Part shown: positions 43,640 through 56,677 of the stretch, piece after piece | Layout of the letters: each line of letters begins with the position of its first letter | Numbering within the stretch: the stretch's first letter is position 1 | From: Pithys albifrons albifrons | Taxonomy: Eukaryota > Chordata > Aves > Passeriformes > Thamnophilidae | Direction of reading: 5' to 3' | DNA length: 64,000 nucleotides | Assembly (NCBI RefSeq): GCF_047495875.1 | Contig: NC_092466.1 | Span: forward strand, 15,806,561 to 15,870,560 | Program-made: the position numbers and the translations under genes | Notes under the pieces: generated by a model | Told to the model about the DNA's origin: nothing | The model's input: only the letters and a program-made list of their open reading frames with translations | Databases searched by the model: none

Positions 43640-46600
43640 TTGCTTTTCTTAATTGACAAAAGACTGAGGAGATAACCTCCACATGAGAGACATACACAAG
43701 AACTGCCCAGAGCAGAGATGACCTTCCTTGTTTTCAGATATGACGTCCAGCCCACAGGAAAGAACCCCAACCAAATCATGAAAGGAGACAGTGCTGTAAA
43801 GCTGACAATACTGTAAAGCTGCTCAAAAGTAATCTCTTGCACCTACCCACAGAGTGAGCTCACATCTCTTGCAGCATCTCCTGGGGAACATCAGGAAAGA
43901 GCCAATTTTAGACTACTTGCCTGGAAGGCCTGGAGGGACCCTGCCCTCCACCACTTTTCATCCCTGATGGACTCCATGCAAATAAGAAATACAGGCCAGT
44001 GCTAGAAGAGTCTCAGCAACTTTTCTCCATAGTTTCTGACTTTCGGTCCCATCCCAGGCACCACAAGTGCCCCCAACCTCCTGCCTACAGATTTGTCAGC
44101 CTTCCACTCCAAAGGAAGTTGCCAACCACCACGGCTCTTTTGCTTCCTTCTCAGACCGGTGAACACCACCTTCCTTCCCAGCATCTTCATTCCCCGCTAC
44201 TCATCTAGAGGGTGAAGCCACTGTAGTACAGGCTACCAGCACCTGCAGCCAGCTGCTATGCTCTGTGCCAGAATCTGCTCTCCTTTCAGAGGTGTCACTT
44301 TTGCTTTCTCTTTGCTGCTGGACAAATAAGTTCTACCTACCACCAACTTCCAGAGTTCTTGCCCCACAAGGAGGCAGGAAGAGCAGGATCTTGTGCTAGG
44401 ACTTGGAGAATCACACCTGGACATGGGCTTTCAAATCCCTTCCATTATTGCAGCCCTGTCACAAAGACCAGTTCTTTCTCCTTCACAAATAAATGTTAAC
44501 CTGGCCCATGTTATTCCACCTGATAACATAATCTTTCTGGGAACAGGAAAGCTTAATCAAAATTTAAAAAAATTAAAACAATATACATAATTAAGGCTTT
44601 AGTGAATAGTTTCTTTCTGAATTACTATTAGTTTTGGTTCAAAAGCTCAAGAAGAAGTGTTTGTCATCTTATTGAGAAAAATTGGCCTGAGAAGCACAAG
44701 AGAGAACTGACCTTACCTGCAATGATATTGCAACAACATTTTTAAAGGGTTTAACACGGCAGAGGTAATTTTGTTAGTCACCTTGAAACATCAATTTTTT
44801 AAAAAGTAAGAGTGCAGTTGATAAAATGCTTAGTTAATAAATGCAACTTAAAAAGTCCTCACTGTAGTAAATATCAACTGCTTGGATGTATCAGTAAGAA
44901 ATATTTTTTTTTCACTGATAAAATTAAAACACTGCTTATGTACCAGTCACATGCTGATAACTGTAAAGAATACTTGCCAGTAGAGTATTGTCACAGTAAA
45001 TAAACCATATATATAAAAATACCACATTATGAAATAAATTAAACCTAACTGAACGGTAGTTTAAAAAAATAGTTGGAATTTAGGACTGATTTTTCAAATG
45101 CTGTGCTCAGACCCACTGCCTCTAGAGGTAGAAACTCAAGAAGATGAGTCAGCTGGGCTTATGAAAGAGTTCACCTACGAAGTGAGGAGTCCAAATTTAA
45201 CAAGCAGAAGGTCTATACAGGCCCCCCCTTAGAGAAATAGAGACATGACTTCACACCATGTTGAACACCTCTTAGAATGCCCAAGCTGGTGTATTTCAAG
45301 TCCTTTAAAATTGTGTATGTACCTGACAAACCACAATATGATCCTTCTATCAATCTGCCAGTGATAGGTTTTGTGTTTTGATTTTTTTTTCCTAAAGAAG
45401 TTCAGTTTCAAACTGAGACAAATGAAACCTTTATGGGGAAGGATGATACATTATTAGTCAGTGGATCATGAAAAAAACACACAGTGCTGGTTTTGCACAA
45501 GAGGAAGTTGTTACCTGGAGCATAAGGGCCCTGTGGGAAAGGGTTGCTATCTATTCCCTGTAGCTTTGTGAATGACTTGGATGTTTTCAGGTGTAGTAGA
45601 TTTCTGTGTTGAAGACAATCTACTTTAAGTGATGGAGTGATAAATACATGAATAGTATTTTCACAGCTACAAGATCAGTGAATAGCATTACACACTATTC
45701 TGCAGCCACTAAGTTTAGGTGTAAGAGACAGTGATGAAACACTTTTCCCACCCTCTGTCACAACCTAAAGGAAAGGGTGGACTTTGTAGCCTTATGTGAC
45801 ATAAGATGCAGAGTTCCCCTTCAACAGAGGGTTAGATCCAGATTTTCCAGAGCAGTTTGGTTCTGTCTGCTGATTCTCTTTCTTTTGGACAAACCCCTGC
45901 CTGCAATCCACAAACCAGCAAAAGGCTATAGGCGGTTTCTGCGACATAGTCATTTCCATAAGAAAACAAAATAAGGAAAAAAAAAGTAGCCCGGAGGCAG
46001 GCATTTGTACTCAGATAAGGCTCCAGACAGTGTGAGGAGGAAGCTTGAAAACACAAATAAAAAGAGGAAACCAGAGAACTCAGGATGTAGTTTCCACATG
46101 TCTTGAGCAGCAGTTAAGAATAACAAAAAAACTCAGAGTGCCACTCTACTCCCAAGACAAAACTGAGCATCCTGAGCAAATTTGGAGGAACAAAATGTGT
46201 CTTAAATATCCATCTTCCTAGCGGCAGTAAGAGATTAGTTGCAGTCATCTTGCTGTAAATTTACATAGGTTGTGTGTATGTTTGCCTGTGTCCAAAAATA
46301 TGAAACTTCATATATGTCAAGAATTTGCTGTTTTGTAGATGAGGTATGCTGCCTTTGGAACTCAGAGAGGGATCAAGAGTGAATGAGCACCGGGACATGT
46401 TAGCTCCATTTCCAGAAAACAGCAGACCAACTGAGGTGATAGCGCTGGAATCCAGGGACAGAATTTCTCAGCTTTGGCATGGGGAAAAGAAACAGCCGTC
46501 ATAAAAAAGAGTCAGGGAGCCTGGGTATAAACTTACAGGCATTAGAAGTACAAGTAGCTTGTTTCCACAGAAAGAATTGCTATGAAATAATCTGAAATAT

Positions 46601-47650
46601 TTTAAATGGAAGCAGGTCATCCCATCAGCAGTCTCAACAATATTGAAGTCATCCGTGCCTGTATTCACTTGGGAGCTTAGGGGTATGTATTTAGATTACA
46701 ATTTATCACTCTCTATGTTTAAGCAATATAAGGGACTCACAGCTTCGAGAAACTTGGTGTGTGACATTGGCCTTAGTGGGAATAGGTTGAATCTTCCTTG
46801 GGCTTTTAGTTCTAATGTCATAACGTTTGTCACCACTGAGCAGCTGGCAGCCCTGGGAAAAGGGACAGCAGACGTACCTACCCCACCATCCCCAGAATCT
46901 CTGAAAAAGATGATAAATAGTGAAGGTCTCCAGAAAGACAGTGAACATGTTAAATGGCTGGGACCAGAGGCAGCAGAATTTCCTACACAGGGACCTTGAT
47001 CCAAGAGATTAGGACAACTCTATTTTCTGGAAAGAAAGGCAGAGAGAGGGTCCAGACATTAAAAAAGACAAATAACCAAAAGCATAAAAGCATTAAAGGT
47101 GCCAGAATTTTTTTTTTACAGCTTTCAGCTCCTTGGCCCACTCATTCCACATTGCAATCACCTCAGACTTGACAGTTTTCACAACACAGTAGGCCAAGTC
47201 CTCCCCACATCTCCATGTTTCTCTGCAATAGCTGAAGTTCAAGTGCTTAATTTAGATTCCCCAAACACTTCCTTTGTGTAGAGCAAACCTCCTGGATGAC
47301 TTCTGAGGAAATAGACAAACAAGCAATGAACTATACAATATTTGTCTGAGTGCATCGTCCATTATTTTTAATGCAATTCTTGGAAAAAGAAAAAAACCCT
47401 GCTTTTAGTATTTACGTAAAAACCTGAGATGACCTTTAGCTTAATCTTGCTGCAGACAAGTATTGCTCTTTAACCTTAAACTTATGAAATGCATTATCTA
47501 TTAAAATGAGTTACGTTCCTTTCCTTCGCCTTAATTCCTTGTCTTGGTTTAAATATTTGTAAGCCTCTTCTCACAGAGGACCATTATGCTATCTTTATAC
47601 CAAATTCACAGACATCGTCACCCAAAACCTGCCTATTACCTGTAAGGCAA
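43640..47650. other. AT-rich upstream region of ENTPD1, no gene seen
   Basis: Open frames here are short and show no family resemblance. No named repeat was recognised before the SINE at 47.66 kb. Confidence 0.6.
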
Positions 47651-47655
47651 CTCTT

Positions 47656-47797
47656 TGAGAGTAGCTCAGTTGGTTAAAGCATGGTGCTAATAATGCCAAG
47701 GTCACAGGCTTGATCCTTTCATGGGCCACTCACTTTATAGTATGACTTGGTGATCCTTGTGGTGCCCCTTCCAACTCAGAATATTCTATGTGATTCT
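47656..47797 (+). mobile_element. TguSINE1-like SINE (tRNA-Ile head, CR1 tail)
   Basis: Plus strand: gtagctcagttggttaaagc (A-box side), gtgctaataatgccaaggtc (Ile-type AAT anticodon), caggcttgatcc (B box), then ggtgatccttgtggtgcccc and ccaactcagaatattctatg, the CR1-type end. Second copy of the same family as at 31.4 kb, in opposite orientation. Confidence 0.85.
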
Positions 47798-47799
47798 TC

Positions 47800-49140
47800 T
47801 TCTTCCACCTTTTTTACTGTATCTCTACTTTTTTACTAATCTCTACCTTTTTTTTAGTCATCAGTAAACACATCTGTCACCTCTACCATTCAGCTCAAAT
47901 ACAAGTCCCTTTCATTTCTTTGTTGCTTCTGGCATCAGACCATATCTCTACTGCTGGTTCCTCTTCCACTTTAATGCAATTTCCTCAGAAATCCTGACGC
48001 TATTTTGTTTTGAAGTGCAACAGACAAAACCATCTAGCTAGTTTGTAACTCAACTACTACTTTGTCATTATCTCTGTTGACAGTTTTATTCTCAATTCAT
48101 GTTAACGTTTCATAGCATTTCCCATCTCTATTCATAATTTTTGTGATACAGGGATCATAGTGCTCAGATGACATCTGCAGAGCAACCTGTTAATTACTTA
48201 TTGCCTGGATTTGTATGATCTCTACAAAACTGGTAACACAGAGGTAATGATGTTCATTGAAACTGGCCAAAAAAGTTCCCATATATGTTTGTAAAGGCGA
48301 ATCAATTTTCTAGTTAATTTATTAGGTTTGTTTTTCTAAACAGTCTCAGCTATTGAAGAGAAATTGTATTTTTACACACTAAATGAAACAAGTTAACACG
48401 CTTGTTAAAAATCCACAAAATTTCAGCAAAACATACTAACAAGTTCCCACTCTCAGCCTCAGAATAACAGAAGCAACATGAATGATGAGCGCTGACATAT
48501 CATTTGAAAGGAGCGGTACCAATGACCTCTTCTCAAACACCAAAACCTGCCCACCTAGCTTACATATTCATTAGCAAAATATCTATTAAGTGTATCTGTA
48601 TGACGTGCTAGCAGTGTCTTATTCTGTAAGTTCAATATGCTTTCAATATCTGTGTCTCATGATATCATTAAAGATTCTATTACTAACTTAGTTGACTTTG
48701 CAAAGACACTTTAGCATACTAAAAATAAAATCAGGCTTTATAAACTCTAAAAGTGAGTGCAAAAAAAGGAACATATCCTGAAAAGTAGCTCATTACCCAA
48801 GTGCTTGTTAACAAAATACCAGTTGCTCTTTCTGCTCAAATTATTTCATGTACTGGATACTTTACCCATATCAGCTCTAAACAAGCTAAACCAAATTATA
48901 CAGAATATTCAGTTTGCTTGGCAACTTTAACAAAACTGTCACAGTCCCAATCATAAGCAACACCCTGCCCTAAAAATCTGCTGATCGTATTGTTAGTCAT
49001 CATATTTAGACACTACATTGGTACTTCCCTGCTGGCAACAAAGCTCTTGTTTTTCCTTCCAAGAAACTGCAAGCAGAGCTAGGCATAACTATTATTTTTG
49101 GTTTTCAGCAAATATATGAGTACTAGTGGTATTTCCAAGT
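47800..49140. other. AT-rich region, nothing recognised
   Basis: No coding signal, RNA gene or named repeat was seen. Confidence 0.6.
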
Positions 49141-49149
49141 CTTTTGATC

Positions 49150-49579
49150 TTTTATTCTTCTGGGGGAGTGACTGGGTGCTCCCACCTGGACCTGCGGCTA
49201 TATATCTTGGGGTAGGAAGACCTCAGGGGACACCTGTTGGATTGAAAGGAGGACCAAAACCTTGATAGGAGGAGACCACCACTTTCAACCAGCCCGTGAC
49301 CACCACTCTCCACCAGACTGCAACTGTCAGCTGCACCAACAGGTTTTCCACTTTGGACTTGGGGGAACCACGTAGGGTTTAGCACAGGGGCTAACCAACC
49401 CCTTTGTGCTTGTGCCCCAGGGTGCTGGGTTATACTTCTGGGGTTTTGTGGATTAAAAACAATTTTTCTCTTTGTGCCATTGCATTTATTGTAATATTGT
49501 TATTAAATTGTAGCTCTGACTTATAATCTCTTTTGTGTTGCGTTCATTTCTCCTGCCAGTTTACCTTTAAATCAGCACA
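49150..49579 (+). mobile_element. LTR-like segment, possible solo LTR of an endogenous retrovirus
   Basis: A GC-richer block of about 430 bp in AT-rich surroundings, with a TATA-like ctatatatc (49198-49206), poly(A)-signal-like attaaa at 49452-49457 and 49502-49507, a T-rich downstream part and a possible terminal CA at 49578-49579. The order TATA, then poly(A) signal, then TG/T-rich tract fits a U3-R-U5 layout. No clean target-site duplication and no internal viral genes were found, so both the boundaries and the identity are tentative. Confidence 0.45.
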
Positions 49580-52500
49580 GGGTCATCAATATCTAGAAGA
49601 GAAAGGAGCTGTATAAAAAGAAGTAGGTGAAGTTTATGAAAAGGTACTCCAGCAGAAGAAAGAAAAAGTAAAGAAAAACACAGAAAAAATATTCTCAAAG
49701 CTCTAAGAGGATACAACAAGGAAAAAAAAAGAAAGAGAGAAATGTGTCAGAACAATAATGAATTAATAAGGATAGACAGTGAGTACCAGTTGCCCCATCT
49801 AATAACCAGAATACCATTCAAACTTAGTAAATGACAGAAAGAAAAGAAGAAAAAGTAAATTAGCAGCATGCATATAGGCCTCAAATAACTGCTACCTTAA
49901 ATTGAAGAAAGGAGACTATTTCTGTGGTTTTATGACCAAAGTTAATTTCTGGGGTTTTTTTTAAGTCTGAATTTATCATGCAACATATTGGTAGCTAAGA
50001 TGAAAATAAATATATAAATCACCTCAAAGCATATATATAATAACAAAAAAGAAAAGGAACTGTACATATTTAAACCAGATTCAGTCACTCAATTTTAATA
50101 TGTTTTTGAAATGATAAAAGTAGACAGAATGTGGAAAACGTGCATAAAATGAAAAAAGAACAACTTTAAAATAAATGCTTTTTAAATGTCTGAATTCAGC
50201 TTGGCTGCCCACTCACCCTCTGTTAAGTGATTTGGTCTTTAATAAGTGAGTGTCTGCAGAGGAAAACCCCTGGCAGCACGTTGATGTATTGCCTGTCAGA
50301 TGTCACTCAGTCATAGCAGAAGAGAATTTGAGTGTGTCCATCCAGAAGGAGTATCTGAAAGCAGTGACAAAAAGGGAGAAATGTTAAAACACCCTAACAT
50401 CTCAAATTTGCCCAAGTTTGTTAACCATAGTCATAAATAAACCCATGATAATTCACCCACCTGCTTTCCTAGGTTCTAGAAGCATAAAATGTTCTCTCTT
50501 CTAAGAAAACCACAAACATAAGCTTTACTTTGGGAAATAAATAAACACCAATTTGTGCCTAATTATTTATTACCCTTTATCAAAATCTTCACAGCTGTAA
50601 AAACCTGCTGCTCTCTCTACATCCCACCTCACTTCACTTTGTGCCTGTGCTGAGTTTACGCATGTCCGTGAGCACCACATAGAACTATCTATAGAGATGA
50701 GAGCTCTTGGATATTTTCAGATTTGCTTTTGGATTCTCACTATGAGATTTTTCTCCCTGCGAGTTTATGTACATTTCACAAGACTTCAGTTACATGCATT
50801 TCAGTGTCGTCATCTTTATTTAGTCATTGAGAGGTTTCCTGTTCTTTAATTTTGCACTTCAATAGACCAACACAAATGCAGAGAAAAAGGAAACTTCAAA
50901 GAAGACTTGAATTTTAGAAAATAATATATCTTAAGTTTACTAGTGATTGACATTTATTATTTCCACAGGTTCTAGGACTTCTGCTTTATATAAAGTCTTC
51001 TTCATCCCATTTCAATTCTCTTTGAATTAGCTGAGAAAAATAATTATATGTTTAAAGCAAGCATTTTGTAAAGTTTTTAGTACTTGCATTGATTTATAAA
51101 TTTGGGGGAAAAGGTTGTTTGATCAGTTCAAGTTGTGTGAAGCCTCATGCTAAATTCTAAGTTGAGAGAGTTAGTTTATGAAATACAGAATTTAGCTTAT
51201 GAAATACAGATTTTGTGCATGTATTTATAGAGGGGGACTGGTTTGAGCTCCAGAGATTCATATATACTGACTACATGATATAAATGGCTTTCCAATCCTT
51301 CTAAATCCTTTTTTTCACCACTGACTACAAGTTATTAACTTTAACACTGTATTCTACACACAGATCTGCTTCCTTACTATATATACCCAGATCATTTCAA
51401 AGCACACTTTCTCCTAGAGCTGTCCTATATACCAAAATGCAGGAAACATCCCTCATACTTCATCCACTTTTCCCAATACATCTCCAACCTGGCATCGAGT
51501 TTAAACTGTCATTTTTATTGTCAGTATACTCCCCATGCAATCTCAACAGTGTCTTCACCTCCTTAAATGTGTAAGTATATTCCTGCCCAACAGTCTTGGT
51601 TCTAGAAATAGCCTTTCTACATCTTTCAGCATCATCAGATGGCTGAGTCTTTTCAAGTTGAAAGCATTTTTTTTCTGAAGTTAAATGTCTCTCTCTCATT
51701 CTGTTGTTAAATCATTAACTCTTCAAACCTTCAACCTATCTAACAGCAGCAATAAAATTCTATTAACTAATTTCTCCACTTAATAAGCTATTTTCTACAA
51801 TAGTTATTTCAGTATTTTTCAGCATTATTTAGTATGTATGAAATAGTTATGCCTGTATTGCCCCCAAGCAATTTTTGGAAAAAGAGAAAGTTAGAAAAGG
51901 GACCAAATATTGTGAATAGGTATGCAGAAGGAAAGATTTAGGCCTGAAAAAATATTCCCAACTGAAAAGGTTCATGAAGACCAAGACAAATATACTTGAC
52001 TATCTTTTTAAGGAATTCCTGCATGAAAGTTTCTTTTCCAGGGAAACTGTCACATTTCCAAAGGTTTTGCGCAACACACTTTCTGGCACAGTGTTGTTTT
52101 TTTCCCCTCACAAATGAGATACCTTAACTATTTCAGTTAAAAATTAGCAGGCTCTGAAATCAGTTCTCATTTTCAGACAAAACCCTATTATTTGCATGGT
52201 TCTACCCTTCCCCCGGTGTGCTGGCCACACCTGGAATAAGGATTTAACCACCCATTTAGATCCTGATGGTGAGATCTGCAGTGGAGGTTTTTTCTACACA
52301 ACAATTGCATTAATGAGGCAAAAAGCAAAGCACAGCCTTGGGTGACACGCAGGTCAGGAGAGGTGGCAGGCCTGGAGCAGGACCAGCCTGGCTCAGAAAG
52401 GGATTCTGCACCAGAGCTCCCCAGCTCAGCACTTTCCAGCTCCAGCCCTGCTGGACCAGCAAGGCCCTGAGATGGATGGGTGTCTACCCCCAGTTGAAGG

Positions 52501-55500
52501 CAGTCATTTGTGAGCGGATATTAATTGAAATACTCTGTAGGATGGCTGTCAGACTATGAGGACAACAATTCTGTTGTTTAGATTAGAGGCCTTCAGCAGG
52601 CCTTCATGTTGCCCACAACTTACACACCTAAACATTAAAATACAGCATGGCAAAAAAAAAAGGAAAAGTTCGTAGCCATCTGAAATTAGCAGAACTAACA
52701 GGCACGTCAGTTCCATTCATGGTTTTCATTTTCAGTCTACTTAAAAGACTTTGGAGCAAGAAAATAGTGTTTAAAAGTGAATCCAGTGAACAATTCTAGT
52801 TTCAAACCCATTTGAACATATCAAATTTCAATCATAATGCAGATTTCAAATTTCTTAAGGGTTTACATGGAGTTTCTTTCTCTAAATTGGTGTCTGGTCT
52901 TTAAATACCTGTGGGTCATTAAGCAAAATTTTTGGACCAATGCAAAAAGCTGTTAAAAGAACAACTGCCTCTAGAAACTACTGATTTCACTTTTACTGTT
53001 CTCTCTCACATGGAACAGACTCCTCATAACTCAGCTGTATCTACTGGAACAACATTGCATCACAGAAAATCTAACAGACTATATCCTGTAGGTATAATCT
53101 TAATTATGCTTAGGTTAAAAAGTTTTAGTAACCTTGGAGATAGAAAACAGTGTTAGTAATAATTATTTTTAGCATTAAGGAACTTCTCCAAGCAACAATA
53201 CCACACAGTGTAAAAATATTCCAGGTCAGTACACTTTGGAGATTTCAGATGTTTTATCCTGTTAGGTTAAAATACAATACTTTTAAACTATATTACTCTG
53301 TTTGTTTTTTTTAACCCACAATTTATACTCCATGTGACCAAAGAAATTACACAGGCATGCAAAGATGTACAGGAACTTTAAGTATATCATCTTTACAAAC
53401 AAGAAAAATTAAGTTTTTGACTTGCTTTCAAGAAAATATTCACTGCTTTAAATAATTTACAATACCGAGAGCAGAAGTTTGAAGTGGTAGCATCAACTTT
53501 AATTGAAGACAACAGTAATTTCTCTGGGTGTCATATATTTTGGTATGCTCCCCATATCACAGGTAGAAGTGCTATGCAAGAATGCTATGGGAACAACAAT
53601 CCACATTATCTGGTCCTGTTTGTGTAGTGACAGTCTCCCTATACTCCCCCCTTGGTTTCTTCTCTTAAGAACATGATAAATAGGTCTGCTGGTGCAGACA
53701 CAGTAGCATGCCAACCCTCTCCATCTCCTCACTGGGAATCAAGTGCAAATGAGTGAGTGAATGTGACTGTAGGAGGAAATAATTGAAAGCACTGTGTGAG
53801 TAACTATCTTTTAATAACAGCTTGCTTATATTAATAGCATCCTCATTTCTGCTAAATAAAGTAGAAATCCTTCTAATATTGATGGAGAGCTGCTCCCTGA
53901 CTTGACGCTCCACCAGGAAAATGCACCATGTAATGATCTTTGCCTGACTTTTCTTAGCTATGTAGAGAAAGCACACAAAAATGTCCTAGCTCAGAACAAC
54001 TGAAAATTTGACTTTTAACAGTGACAAAGCCTATAAGAAAATGTATATGCTGAATGTTTATTAATAAGATTTACTAGAAGGACATATGTGTGTATCAGTC
54101 ATTAATACCCACCATTTCCCCAAATCGTCAGGTTTCTCATGGGCTTCTTTCCCTCATGTTAACACAAACTTTTACATGCCGAACAGGTGGTGAGGGCAGG
54201 TCACATTCTGCTCCACCAAAAACCTATTTAAGCAGGCTGAGAAAGACTGAACAGCCCTGAAAAGCGCAGAGGTCGGCTTCTCCCTGGACCCACTGTACAC
54301 TGCTGCAGTAACTGGCACATGCTTTCCCATCATAAGAAAACAGACTTTAAGACAGCTTGGTTTAAATGCAGGCAAAATTAAGTACTTAACATGGGAACAA
54401 TAGGGTTCTTTGTGGTGGGGAAAAATGTTTTTTCCTCTGAGTGCTGGCAGATTAGCCTCAGTCTATTCTGCTTCTCTTTTGCTCTGAGTGCTTTTCATTA
54501 TTGCTATTTCTTTACACATTGTTTCAATGAACACTCTGGAATTCAGGCTGTGACACAGGCCTGCCTAGAAGGATGAAGTAGGAAAATGCATTTTCCCGGC
54601 GTAACCTTTCACTTAAACTTGTCGAGCTACTAGAATTCCAGGAGGGAGGTGGGGCTGGGTGGGCTATATGTGTGTACAGACACAAACTCTGCCAACCTCA
54701 AGCTGTTAGTCTTTTCTTGCGCAGTTCCAATTCCTATCCTTCAGCTCCTTTTTTTTCTTCTTCCGTTTTTTAATGTTTCACTTTCCTTTGCTCCCTTCCC
54801 CCATCTATTGGTTGCTCTTTCTCTTCTAAGTGCTCCCTTCTATCATTTTCTAGTAGCCCTTTTCACCTAAATAATATTTTCTTTCATATTTTTACATTGG
54901 GCTTTTTCATCTGAGGTTTTTATCTGTTTCTTTTCTGTGGAGAGGATTTTGTACATCTTCCATTTGTTACAATTGGTGAGTTTTTATGCCTAAGAAACTG
55001 ATTGAAATGCTACTAAACTAGGTTTAAAGCATGAAGACTTGTTTTACCTTAGAAAAACAGTAATAATATTCCTTTCAATATTTTCCAGATGTAGTCTATA
55101 AGACTAAGTTAAATACAACAGTATATACAGTGTACCAGCACTGCATTATTTATGTAGTAGCCTGCCATCCCTGTTCTAAATGTCTGCCAATAACTGAGGC
55201 CTAGCAAACATCCTGCAAATATTTAATATACTTATTTTTTGAAACATAATAATGATAACAGCAATGAACAGCTATGCCAAGCTGAAGTTCTACTGCATAA
55301 TGCATTCATTTATGAAAGGTGTCATTTGCCTGCATTTCTTATATAGCAAGACTTAGAATAAAAAATAATTTAATAGCTACTTTGATGAAATTATTTATTT
55401 GTCACCTGCAGAAAGATGACATTTACAGTTTGTAGTTTTTAAACTATTTGCTAACATTCTAATAAATCCACTCATTTAAGCTACGGAGTGTTGTTCATAT

Positions 55501-56490
55501 CCTCGCTAGTCATTAATTCCTCATTTGAAGGACACGATTGCATCTCTTGGTTTTTAGCCTAATTTTTTTTCCTCTTTCTTTTTTAACTCTTTCTTTTTTT
55601 CCACCCTAAGGGGTGAGTCCAAAAGTTCCGCAGATTGACCCTATTTCCATCTTAATCACTGTGATACAGGAATAGCAAAATGTAGAAATACAGTACTTAC
55701 ATTAAAATTATTTATTTAAACCCACATCTGTACAAGTCTCCCAATAAATGATAACTCTATTAGGATTTTTCCAGGTAATTTTCATCTTTCTAGTGGAATT
55801 TGGATATTTATCATCCATCCCTTAAGTTTGATTTATTAAAGACAACTTTGCCGTCCCATTATTTTATATGGGGAAAGACAAGTCCCCTCACCAGGAATTA
55901 GTATCACCTCTTCAGACTCTCTCAGTTCTGCTCACTATTCCTTTTTTTACCTTCCTGATCTCATTTCATTACCTCTTTCCAGGTAGCCTTCTGTACCTTT
56001 AGCATCCTCATGAATCCATCAGCCAAGCTGCTCTTGAATAAACCATCTTCCATCATTCTTACCCTTTTAGAAAAGGAAGTCTATAACCCTACCTTACCCT
56101 CTAAGAAACTGTTACATGACTATAAAAAAATAAAGGCAAACATAAGACAAGCAACAAAAGTCCTGCAATACCAAACCCTGATGGCAAGCAGCCGAATGAT
56201 GTCCCTCAGGAACTGCTGCCTGAGTCCTGATCTTACACCTTCAGCCACAATTCAAAAAACTGTGTTCGAAAGGAATTCAGGACTTCAGCCAAAATTCAGA
56301 ACAAGAGCAAAATAACATGGGCCTTTCAGGCTGGACTTGGAAACTGAAAACAAATGGCAGCCATTCTGTGAGTGCCACTGCATTAGGATACTGACGGCAT
56401 TAACTATGCTGCCACATGGCCACAGGGGACTAGGCAGCTGCACCTGGATTACTGTTGAAACATTTAAAAGCTGTAAGGCCCATTAAGAGA
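49580..56490. other. AT-rich region, no gene recognised
   Basis: No exon with family resemblance. A 21-bp-period duplication (ttatgaaatacaga twice) lies at 51177-51213. A slightly GC-richer, unassigned patch lies at about 52,310-52,530. Confidence 0.6.
51177..51213. repeat. Imperfect 21-bp tandem duplication
   Basis: ttatgaaatacagaatttagc is followed by ttatgaaatacagatttt. Confidence 0.75.
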
Positions 56491-56497
56491 TAATTTA

Positions 56498-56677
56498 AAT
56501 AAAACAAACAAACAAGCAAACAAAAAAAAATCCTGCTGTAATATTCAAGATTCTTAACTATAGCAACCCCCCACTCCCAAAACAAAAAACAAGAAAAATA
56601 TCAACCCAACCCAACCAACCAAACAAGACCACTCCCCACCCCACCCCACCCCCCCTGCCCCCCCCCTCCCCCCCAGG
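56498..56677. repeat. Simple-repeat cluster: (AAAC)n, (CCAA)n and a long C-rich tract
   Basis: An aaac/caaa repeat at 56498-56530 is followed after a gap by ccaacc repeats, then an almost pure C tract at about 56628-56676. On the minus strand the last part is G-quadruplex-capable. Confidence 0.85.

Noticed and set aside
46643..46999. 118-codon plus-strand open frame
   Set aside because: No recognised motif and no splice-supported neighbours.
47656..47731. Possible tRNA-Ile gene
   Set aside because: Diverged, ends not pairable as a proper acceptor stem, and directly fused to a CR1-type tail; it is the head of a SINE. The same applies at 31.4 kb.
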